DNA of 6,851 nt from Clostridiales bacterium. Lineage in GTDB: Bacteria > Bacillota_A > Clostridia > Oscillospirales > Oscillospiraceae. Under the pieces are notes generated by a model that searched no databases, was not told where the DNA came from, and worked only from the letters and a program-made list of their open reading frames with translations. Both the position numbers and the translations under genes were made by a program. The stretch lies in the NCBI GenBank assembly GCA_022777455.1, contig JALFGI010000200.1, positions 1 through 6,851 on the forward strand. Direction: 5' to 3'. Below, one piece after another: positions 1 to 4,959 of the stretch. Numbering within the stretch: the first letter of the stretch is position 1; each line of letters begins with the position of its first letter.

Positions 1-1
1 A

Positions 2-52
2 ACCGACGGAAAGACCGTCGCGCAGATCGTTGACGCACTGATGGCATTATAG
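2..52 (+). CDS. C-terminal end of an unidentified protein (partial)
   Basis: The frame starting at base 2 is open to a TAG at 50-52 and encodes TDGKTVAQIVDALMAL. Nine bases later comes the next start codon, and the stop runs straight into that gene's Shine-Dalgarno (AGGAGG), as is common between genes of one operon. Sixteen residues with an amphipathic-helix look are too few to name a family; I do not recognise it. Confidence 0.55.
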   Translation, partial: TDGKTVAQIVDALMAL

Positions 53-61
53 GAGGAGCGT

Positions 62-571
62 ATGGAAGTCAAGGAAGTATTGCAAAAGCGCAGAAGCGTG
101 CGCAAATTCACCCGGGAGCCGGTGCCGGAGGAGGCCATTCATGAGCTGCTCCATGCGGCTATGAGCGGGCCCAGCGCCTGCAACCGGATGCCCTGGGAAT
201 TCTTTGTGGTGACGGCACCGGATGTCCTGGAAAAGCTGCGCAAGGCCAGTCGTTTTACCAATTACCAGGCACCCCTGGCCATCATTGTAGCGGGAAATCT
301 GAGCAGAGCCCTGCCCCAGCAGCTGGCGGAATACTGGATTCAGGATTGCAGCGCCGCCACGGAGAACCTTTTGCTCCGGGCAACCGACCTGGGATTGGGC
401 GCGGTGTGGTGCGGCATCTGCCCCCAGAAGCGTGCGGAGCAGCGGGTGGCGGAAATCCTGGGCTTAACGTCCAAGCAGATTCCGCTGAACGTCATCTTTC
501 TGGGTTATCCCACTGAGGAACCGGAACCCAGGGATCAATATCAGGAAAGCAACGTCCATTGGGTGAGGTGA
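62..571 (+). CDS. Nitroreductase family protein (FMN-dependent oxidoreductase)
   Basis: This 169-aa protein belongs to the short nitroreductase family: cytoplasmic, usually dimeric FMN enzymes that use NAD(P)H to reduce nitro compounds, quinones or similar acceptors. The physiological substrate cannot be read from sequence. Visible family marks are the FMN-phosphate arginine cluster RRSVRKF (residues 10-16), the SGPSACNRMPWEF stretch (35-47, normally SxxNxQPW), the helix DCSAATENLL (95-104), the GLGAVWCGI loop (111-119) and GYP near the C-terminus (148-150). Length is normal for the compact subfamily. The ATG follows AGGAGG at 51-56 with good spacing. It lies between the end of an upstream gene and a 64-aa ORF whose Shine-Dalgarno overlaps this stop, so the three are probably cotranscribed. 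Cys117 and Cys120 in the flavin-side loop do not by themselves make an iron-sulfur site. Confidence 0.93.
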   Translation: MEVKEVLQKRRSVRKFTREPVPEEAIHELLHAAMSGPSACNRMPWEFFVVTAPDVLEKLRKASRFTNYQAPLAIIVAGNLSRALPQQLAEYWIQDCSAATENLLLRATDLGLGAVWCGICPQKRAEQRVAEILGLTSKQIPLNVIFLGYPTEEPEPRDQYQESNVHWVR

Positions 572-578
572 TGGGACT

Positions 579-773
579 GTGAGCGAGCGGGAAGAAAAAT
601 TTGAAGCCATGCTCCGGGCGGTTCAGCGGGAGTATGATGACACCCTCCGAAAAATGGAAACGCTGAAGGCACAGGACAAAACCAAAACCGCCACCTACCG
701 CCAACTCCTGGGAGATAAGCTTATGCTGCAAAATATCCTCACCCGGTATCAAATCTACGGGCTGCTGGATTGA
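579..773 (+). CDS. Small helical protein of unknown function (64 aa)
   Basis: A 64-aa, highly charged protein that starts with GTG. GAGGTGAT at 565-572, complementary to the 16S rRNA 3' end, lies six bases upstream and overlaps the nitroreductase stop codon, which supports this start over the internal ATG at 609 and implies translational coupling. Residues 1-35 are rich in E, K, R and D with a heptad-like pattern (EKFEAMLRAVQREYDDTLRK), so a short coiled coil or helical hairpin is likely. The C-terminal part (YRQLLGDKLMLQNILTRYQI) is more hydrophobic and could be the packing surface. There is no signal peptide, membrane segment, Cys pair or catalytic motif. I do not recognise the family. Its position points to a role connected to its neighbours or simple cotranscription. 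Confidence 0.8.
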   Translation: MSEREEKFEAMLRAVQREYDDTLRKMETLKAQDKTKTATYRQLLGDKLMLQNILTRYQIYGLLD

Positions 774-839
774 TCAAGGGAGGAACGCTGCTGAGAGACA
801 ACCGCCCGAAAGGGGGGAGATGAAAGGAGAGGAAAGGAC

Positions 840-1532
840 ATGAGAGAGGAGATCATCAAAAAGACGGAGCGGTTTATGCAGGCGGAAATTTCCAAGCTGG
901 CTTCCTTCCAGGACAACACCCCCCGTATGGCCCAATACCGCATCGAGCACTCCTATCGGGTGGCCCACATTGGAGCGGAGATTGCGGCAGCCGAGGGCTT
1001 TGACCGGGAACGTACCTTTGTCGCCTGCCTGCTCCATGACATCGGCTATTCCCTGGATTACCGGGACAAGCAGGACTACCGAAATCACGGGCGTTATGGT
1101 GCGGCCATCGCCAGACCCTTCCTCACGGAACTGGGTTACAGTGGGGCGGAAGTGGAGGAAATGTGCTACGGCATTGCCATTCATGTGGATGACATGGCAG
1201 ACTTCGAAGGAGAGCGGACGCCCCTGGCACTGACCGTGGGGGACGCGGACAACATCGACCGCTTCGATGCCTATCGGCTCTATGAGGGCCTCCAGAATGT
1301 GGACTACATGAATTTGCCGCTCTGGGAACAAAAGGCCCATGTGGAGCGGGTGCGGCAGCGGCTGGCCGAGCTCCGTCAGATGCCCTGCGGCACGGCCACG
1401 GCCACCCGGATGTGGCAGGAGAAAATCGACTATCAGCTGGAATTTTACCGCCGCCTGGGCCATCAGGTGGAAATCAGCACCTGGCCAGGCGAGGGCGGGA
1501 AATGCTTTCCGGATGAAAAGCCCCTTTTGTAA
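840..1532 (+). CDS. HD-domain metal-dependent phosphohydrolase
   Basis: A 230-aa soluble protein with an HD-superfamily fold; members hydrolyse phosphomonoesters or phosphodiesters of nucleotides using metal held by His and Asp. The visible signature is His37 (EHSYRVAHIG), the His66-Asp67 doublet (LLHDIGY), His83 (NHGRYGAAIA), His115 (IHVDD) and a late Asp in GDADNIDRFDAYR (Asp135 or Asp137). This pattern fits the general HD family, not the HD-GYP subgroup, which would need a GYP motif. Residues 160-230 are a charged helical tail without a recognised domain. The substrate is unknown; nucleotide housekeeping or signalling are only possibilities. The ATG follows a purine-rich AAGGAGAGGAAAGG tract. 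The frame upstream has a TGA at 792-794 and no alternative start in between. It sits 66 bp after the 64-aa gene and is probably the last gene of the operon. Confidence 0.9.
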   Translation: MREEIIKKTERFMQAEISKLASFQDNTPRMAQYRIEHSYRVAHIGAEIAAAEGFDRERTFVACLLHDIGYSLDYRDKQDYRNHGRYGAAIARPFLTELGYSGAEVEEMCYGIAIHVDDMADFEGERTPLALTVGDADNIDRFDAYRLYEGLQNVDYMNLPLWEQKAHVERVRQRLAELRQMPCGTATATRMWQEKIDYQLEFYRRLGHQVEISTWPGEGGKCFPDEKPLL

Positions 1533-1545
1533 ACGAAAGTAGTGC

Positions 1546-1578
1546 CCCCCGGGTGTTCTTACCAACAACCGGGGGTTT
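1546..1578. terminator. GC-rich hairpin between convergent genes, candidate terminator
   Basis: CCCCCGG at 1546-1552 pairs with CCGGGGG at 1569-1575. After one mismatch the stem continues with TGTT (1554-1557) against AACA (1564-1567), leaving a six-base loop. On the + strand the stem is followed by TTTGCC, a very short T run, so it would be a suboptimal intrinsic terminator for the HD gene. On the - strand no T run follows, although it lies just past the stop of the convergent GH20 gene and could still slow polymerase or protect 3' ends. Confidence 0.5.
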
Positions 1579-1622
1579 GCCATTGCGGTCAGTCCAGGCT
1601 GCAAAACGCCTGACAGTCAGCT

Positions 1623-3650
1623 TTATTTCTTACAAAACGCCGAGGAAAGCCATCCTCTGGCCACGCCCACCTTTCCGCCGGAAAGCAGGAAGGCTTTCAT
1701 GTTCTTTTGCAGGGAGGTGTTTTCCGGCAAATCCTCCAGGGCGGTTCCCTTCTGCTGCGCATCCGTGAGCTGGAACACCCACTCCAGCACGTCGTTGGGG
1801 TTGGGATTCACCAGATCCACGGTAAACGCCCGCTGGAAGGCAAGAATGTGGGAGCCCTCGGGCAGCAGGGAGCCCAGCACCGGGGACAGGAGCCAGGATT
1901 CGCACTCCATGGGCGCCTGGGCCCAATCCGGGAAGTACATCCCCAGGAACTGCCGGGCCTGGGCCAGGGATTCGTCCAGCAGGGCCATTTCCATCCGGGT
2001 ATCGGAGGGAATGTGCAGGCTGATGATTTTTTTGCCCGCTTCCTCCTTCAGCTCGTATTCCAGCTGACCGATGCGGAACAGCCTGGCGTTTATTTGCCGG
2101 GTGGTCCAGAAGCTACGGTCAAACCCATAATACCCGCAGGAGCGGTGGTGTTCCTTCACGAAGCGGGGGAAGCACTTCATGGTGTCCAGCCAGATTTCCT
2201 CCGGCAGGTCTTTCCAGGGGCCGTCCTCCCGGTTGTGCAGGGCAGTGAGCAGTTGGTCGGCGAGTTCTTCCACTCCGTCGCCGCTGTCGCTGGAATCCTT
2301 CCCGCAGTAGGTGGGAAGGGCTTTAAAGGCTTCGTCCATCACCCGCAGGGCGAAGGGTCTGGGCATTTCCATGGCCGCCAGGAGTTTTTCCAGCTCCTCC
2401 TGGAGCAGCAGACGGTGCTCCTCCTGCTCTGCCAGCTTGGCCCCGGGGGAGGTTTTCAGTCCCTCATCCTCCAGCCGGTCCGCCTCTTTGGCCTCGGGGG
2501 TGGGATTCCACAGGGCTTCCGGCGCGCCGGAGAAGCCAAGCTCCTTTAACTTCTCCTGGATGCGGCGCAGCTCCTCGGCGAAGGATTCCCAGGTGGGATA
2601 AGCTTCCGGATGGGTGGCCTTGAGGATGGCGGCGGGAAGCCGGGGGAAGAGCAGGGTGCCCGCCCGGTTCAGGTTGGTGATCCGTTCGGCCCACAGCATA
2701 CACTCCACGCCCAGAAGCCCATCCTCCGCCCCTTCCGCGTAGTCGGGCACCGCCGGAGCGTTCCAGATGTCATAGGGGCTGGTGGTGCTGTAGGCGTAGT
2801 CGTAATAAAAATGCTGGGTGTCGGAGCGGATAACCTTGCCGCCGCTTTTCATGAATTTCGCCGTTGCCCGGTGATTGCCCAGCCACTGCTGGACGATGAA
2901 ATGTTTTGGAAGGATGCCGCCGGCCAGGCAGTCGTTGTAAACGATGGTCTGCTTTCCTTTTTCTGCCAGATATGCCCCAACCTGCAGCACCAGAGCACGC
3001 TGCAATTCCTCTTCGTTTTTCAAACCCTCCCGCCCCATGCGCTTTTGGCAGTGGGGACAGCGCCGCCAGTGGAGCTTGAGGGCCTCGTCCCCACCGATGT
3101 GGACATAGGGGGCTGGGAACAGATCGGTGACTTCATCCAGAATGTCCTTCAGGAACCGGAGGGCTTCCTCCTTGCCGGCGCAGATCAGATTGGGGAAGAT
3201 GCCGCCGATGTTCACCACATGGCGGTCATAAGGCAGCTCGATTTCCACCGATTCGCCGTTTCTCAAAACCTCCCGCCCGCAGCCGAACTGAGGGTAGGCG
3301 GCCAGCATGGCGCTGGCGTGGCCCGGGATGTCAATCTCCGGGATGATCTGAATGCCCCGCTCTAAGGCATAGGCCACCACCCGGCGAATCTCTTCCTGGG
3401 TATAGTAGCCGCAGTTGTGTTCCGTTTCGGACACGGCGCCGAAGAAGGAATCTCCCCGCACACTGCCCACCTGGGTCAGCCTGGGGTACTTTTTGATTTC
3501 GATCCGCCAGCCCTGATCGTCCGTCAGGTGCCAGTGCATGGTGTTCACCCCGCACACCGCGGCGGCGTCCAGCAGCTTCAGCACATCTTCCACGCTCATG
3601 AAGTGGCGGCTGACGTCCAGCATAAAACCAAGATAGGGCGCTTTTGTCAT
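1623..3650 (-). CDS. GH20 beta-N-acetylhexosaminidase fused to NAT_N/GNAT_C acyltransferase-like module
   Basis: A 675-aa protein without a signal peptide, so probably cytoplasmic. Residues 1-375 are a GH20 TIM barrel, which removes terminal GlcNAc/GalNAc by substrate-assisted catalysis: LDVSRHF (11-17), HWHLTDDQGW (39-48), EIDIPGH (105-111), HIGGDEA with the catalytic Asp188-Glu189 (184-190), QQWLG (254-258), FYYDY (281-285) and MLWAE (318-322). The usual N-terminal GH20b domain is absent, and the upstream frame closes with TAG at 3695-3693 without another ATG/GTG/TTG. Residues 376-412 are a charged linker. Residues ~413-535 resemble the NAT_N domain (IWLDTMKCFPRFVKEH; RLFRIGQLEYEL), and ~540-672 the GNAT_C domain (LHIPS; SLAQARQF; CESWLLSP; HILAFQRAF; TSLQKNMKAFLLSGGK). 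The reading frame is continuous, so this is a true fusion unless the assembly is wrong. Leu7 replaces the sugar-binding Arg of classical GH20 enzymes. A purine-rich site (AAAGGAAGAG) precedes the ATG. I found no good - strand promoter; a TATAAT on that strand at 3714-3709 lacks a -35. GH20 is certain; the C-terminal domain names come from remembered family patterns. Confidence 0.9.
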   Translation of the reverse strand: MTKAPYLGFMLDVSRHFMSVEDVLKLLDAAAVCGVNTMHWHLTDDQGWRIEIKKYPRLTQVGSVRGDSFFGAVSETEHNCGYYTQEEIRRVVAYALERGIQIIPEIDIPGHASAMLAAYPQFGCGREVLRNGESVEIELPYDRHVVNIGGIFPNLICAGKEEALRFLKDILDEVTDLFPAPYVHIGGDEALKLHWRRCPHCQKRMGREGLKNEEELQRALVLQVGAYLAEKGKQTIVYNDCLAGGILPKHFIVQQWLGNHRATAKFMKSGGKVIRSDTQHFYYDYAYSTTSPYDIWNAPAVPDYAEGAEDGLLGVECMLWAERITNLNRAGTLLFPRLPAAILKATHPEAYPTWESFAEELRRIQEKLKELGFSGAPEALWNPTPEAKEADRLEDEGLKTSPGAKLAEQEEHRLLLQEELEKLLAAMEMPRPFALRVMDEAFKALPTYCGKDSSDSGDGVEELADQLLTALHNREDGPWKDLPEEIWLDTMKCFPRFVKEHHRSCGYYGFDRSFWTTRQINARLFRIGQLEYELKEEAGKKIISLHIPSDTRMEMALLDESLAQARQFLGMYFPDWAQAPMECESWLLSPVLGSLLPEGSHILAFQRAFTVDLVNPNPNDVLEWVFQLTDAQQKGTALEDLPENTSLQKNMKAFLLSGGKVGVARGWLSSAFCKK

Positions 3651-3688
3651 GACTTGTCTCTTCCTTTCTTTTTTAAGGTGACCGTGAA

Positions 3689-3716
3689 TTGACTATGGGG
3701 AAAAATGGATTATAAT
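3689..3716 (+). promoter_or_regulatory. Strong sigma-A-type promoter reading into the gene-less region
   Basis: TTGACT (3689-3694) and TATAAT (3711-3716) are separated by 16 bp, near the sigma-A/sigma-70 consensus; only one -35 base differs. Transcription would start near 3723 and read rightwards through ~450 bp without a gene before the GNAT start at 4170. It points away from the GH20 gene. Because ATTATAAT is self-complementary, the - strand also has a TATAAT here, but without a matching -35. Confidence 0.55.
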
Positions 3717-3874
3717 AGGAATATCCGTTGCCGGATTGGCGCGGTGAACAGGTAAATTGCCGCGAGTCGCGGCGGACAATGGCGCACCGGGCTGGTGTAT
3801 GATCCGGGACTCCAGGGTAAAGCCCGGTAACGATTTTGCGCACTTGGATAAACGGTACCATGTGCGTTTGTGCC

Positions 3875-4035
3875 GTAGGGAACGGCCTGTGTGCCGTTCC
3901 GTCCGCGTAGCGGCCATAACCCAACGGACCGGAGCGCCTGGTTAAATGGGATACAGTTTGGACGGACGGTATACCATTCAACGTACTGTGCATATTTCGG
4001 GGGCTGGGCGGAACGGCACATAGGCCGTTCCCTAC
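3875..4035. repeat. Long inverted repeat, 30-bp arms with 28/30 identity
   Basis: The left arm (3875-3904) and the right arm (4006-4035), read on opposite strands, match at 28 of 30 positions. Both differences (3889/4021 and 3902/4008) become G-U wobbles in a + strand RNA, so that transcript could form an uninterrupted 30-bp stem. Each arm is itself a dyad: GGAACGGC and GCCGTTCC with a six-base spacer (left 3879-3886/3893-3900; right 4010-4017/4024-4031). The arms can therefore fold as two small hairpins or one long one. The 101-bp interior holds a further hairpin. Such arms are typical of REP/MITE-like intergenic repeats; copy number cannot be judged from one window. Confidence 0.8.
3941..3982. 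repeat. Inner hairpin within the long inverted repeat
   Basis: GTTAAATGGGATAC (3941-3954) and GTATACCATTCAAC (3969-3982) are complementary at 12 of 14 positions around a 14-base loop that contains GGACGGAC. The hairpin is centred near 3961, close to the centre of the surrounding 30-bp inverted repeat (3955), so the whole unit is nearly symmetrical. Confidence 0.6.
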
Positions 4036-4078
4036 AAATTGACGAACCGTGTCCCATGCACTGCCCGCCAAACAGCAA

Positions 4079-4106
4079 TTTACCGGCATACGCATGCATT
4101 TATTAT
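4079..4106 (+). promoter_or_regulatory. Candidate promoter of the GNAT gene
   Basis: TTTACC (4079-4084) and TATTAT (4101-4106) lie 16 bp apart, about 60 bp before the GNAT start codon. TATAAT at 4104-4109 is an alternative -10 box with a 19-bp spacer. The -35 overlaps the right half of the 10-bp inverted repeat (4075-4084), so repeat structure and promoter could influence each other. The match is moderate. Confidence 0.4.
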
Positions 4107-4169
4107 AATCGTGGAGTGCCCGTATTGCAAGATGGAGATCAGGCATCCCGGCTTGATGGAGGATTCCAT

Positions 4170-4730
4170 ATGAAAATTGAACGAGTCACGGAACAGGATG
4201 CAGCGGAGCTTCTGGAAATCTATGCCCCCTATGTGGAACAAACGGCCATTTCCTTTGAATATGAGGTGCCTTCCCTGGAGGAATTCCGGGGAAGAATCCG
4301 TTCCATTTCCGCCCGGTACCCCTACATCAAGGCAGCGGCGGAAGACGGCACCATTCTGGGCTATGCCTACGCCGGGGCCTTCAAATCCCGGGCGGCCTAT
4401 GACTGGGCGGTGGAGACTACCATTTATGTCCGCCGGGAATGCCGGGGCAAGGGTGTGGGCCGGGCACTGTACGAGGCCCTGGAACGGTCCCTGAAGGGAA
4501 TGGGCATCTGCAATCTGAATGCCTGCATCGCCTATACCGCCCATCCCGACGCGCACCTGACCAACGACAGTATGCTCTTCCACGGAAAGCTGGGCTATGA
4601 GCTGGTAGGCACCTTCCATCACTGCGGCTACAAGTTCGACAGCTGGTACGATATGATCTGGATGGAAAAAATCATCAGCGCCCACCTGGAAAATCAGCCC
4701 CCGGTTCGCTTTGGGGAATGGACAATTTGA
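4170..4730 (+). CDS. GNAT family N-acetyltransferase, phosphinothricin acetyltransferase (PAT)-like
   Basis: A 186-aa cytoplasmic GNAT enzyme that would transfer acetyl from acetyl-CoA to a primary amine. It resembles the PAT/Bar group, whose members acetylate phosphinothricin, methionine sulfoximine or related amino-acid analogues; the true substrate here is not predictable. Evidence: the N-terminal IYAPYVEQTAISFEYEVPSLEEF (17-39), a PAT-like opening, then GYAYAGAFKSRAAYDWAVE (64-82), beta-strand 4 TTIYV and the CoA pyrophosphate loop RRECRGKGVGRALY (88-101), and a C-terminal LFHGKLGYELVGTFHHCGYKFDSWYDMIWME (136-166), where PAT-like proteins usually end GFKxGxWxDxxxM. The last 20 residues extend beyond the fold. 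The frame is open back to 3891, but the ATG at 4170 is chosen because GGAGG (4158-4162) sits seven bases before it and the family homology starts there. Confidence 0.9.
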   Translation: MKIERVTEQDAAELLEIYAPYVEQTAISFEYEVPSLEEFRGRIRSISARYPYIKAAAEDGTILGYAYAGAFKSRAAYDWAVETTIYVRRECRGKGVGRALYEALERSLKGMGICNLNACIAYTAHPDAHLTNDSMLFHGKLGYELVGTFHHCGYKFDSWYDMIWMEKIISAHLENQPPVRFGEWTI

Positions 4731-4734
4731 TCTT

Positions 4735-4768
4735 CGCCGCAGTCGTTCCCGGGTGAGTAACTGCGGCG
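4735..4768 (+). other. Hairpin just downstream of the GNAT stop
   Basis: CGCCGCAGT (4735-4743) pairs perfectly with ACTGCGGCG (4760-4768) around a 16-base loop containing CCCGGG. It begins four bases after the GNAT stop. No T tract follows (GTCTGCTGCTG), so it is not a standard intrinsic terminator; it could be a 3'-end stabiliser or part of a longer structured region running to ~4840, where GGTACCTG and CAGGCACC can also pair with one mismatch. Confidence 0.4.
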
Positions 4769-4865
4769 GTCTGCTGCTGTGCTTGTCCCGGCAGCCAGGT
4801 GCTCAAACAGCGCGGGGTACCTGGATTCCTTACAGGCACCTCCAGTGTCTTGTGCGGAAAGGATA

Positions 4866-4894
4866 TTTACAATCTGTTTCCCATGTATTATAAT
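4866..4894 (+). promoter_or_regulatory. Sigma-A-type promoter for the beta-helix acyltransferase gene
   Basis: TTTACA (4866-4871) and TATAAT (4889-4894) are spaced by the ideal 17 bp, with one mismatch to consensus. Transcription would start near 4901 and give a ~60-nt leader before the ATG at 4960. This suggests the acyltransferase has its own promoter and need not be cotranscribed with the GNAT gene. Confidence 0.6.
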
Positions 4895-4959
4895 AACGGA
4901 TAAATTGGCATTTTTCCCCACCACGGGGGCAGGATTGCCAAAATAGAAGGGGGGCGGGG

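Larger units (their letters stand above)
3651..4169. other. Gene-less intergenic region with promoters and nested inverted repeats
   Basis: About 520 bp separate the divergent GH20 and GNAT genes. I see no credible gene: open frames on either strand give Pro/Arg/Gly/Ser/Cys-rich translations with no ribosome binding site and no family resemblance. It holds a near-consensus + strand promoter (3689-3716), an 8-bp inverted repeat ACCGGGCT/AGCCCGGT (3786-3793, 3821-3828), a compact palindrome CCGCGAGTCGCGG (3759-3771), the large 30-bp inverted repeat (3875-3904, 4006-4035), an inner hairpin (3941-3982), an outer 10-bp pair GGTAAATTGC/GCAATTTACC (3751-3760, 4075-4084) and the likely GNAT promoter. 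The density of dyad symmetry suggests a REP/MITE-like repeat or a structured RNA. Confidence 0.75.

Noticed and set aside
1592..1614. Small hairpin CAGGC/GCCTG past the GH20 stop as a - strand terminator
   Set aside because: Only five to seven pairs with a bulge and no T tract on the - strand side.
1707..3365. Long + strand open frames opposite the GH20 gene, and 254 codons opposite the beta-helix gene
   Set aside because: Low-complexity Gly/Gln/Val/Phe-rich translations without ribosome binding sites, fully explained by codon bias of the genuine antisense genes.
3673..4146. 157-codon open frame on the - strand across the intergenic region (and a 129-codon one in another frame)
   Set aside because: No ribosome binding site, composition rich in Pro/Arg/Ser/Cys, no recognisable domain, and it is laid over the inverted repeats. 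It looks like a translation of repeat DNA.
3891..4169. Upstream extension of the GNAT frame back to an ATG at 3891
   Set aside because: The extension lies inside the repeat element, lacks a Shine-Dalgarno and has no family homology. The ATG at 4170 has GGAGG at proper spacing and begins exactly at the domain start.
3696..4920. Perfect 12-bp inverted pair TGGGGAAAAATG/CATTTTTCCCCA (3696-3707 and 4909-4920) flanking the repeat region and GNAT gene
   Set aside because: It could suggest ends of a mobile unit, but about one 12-bp inverted match is expected by chance in 6.8 kb, the sequence is low-complexity, and there is no target duplication or transposase.
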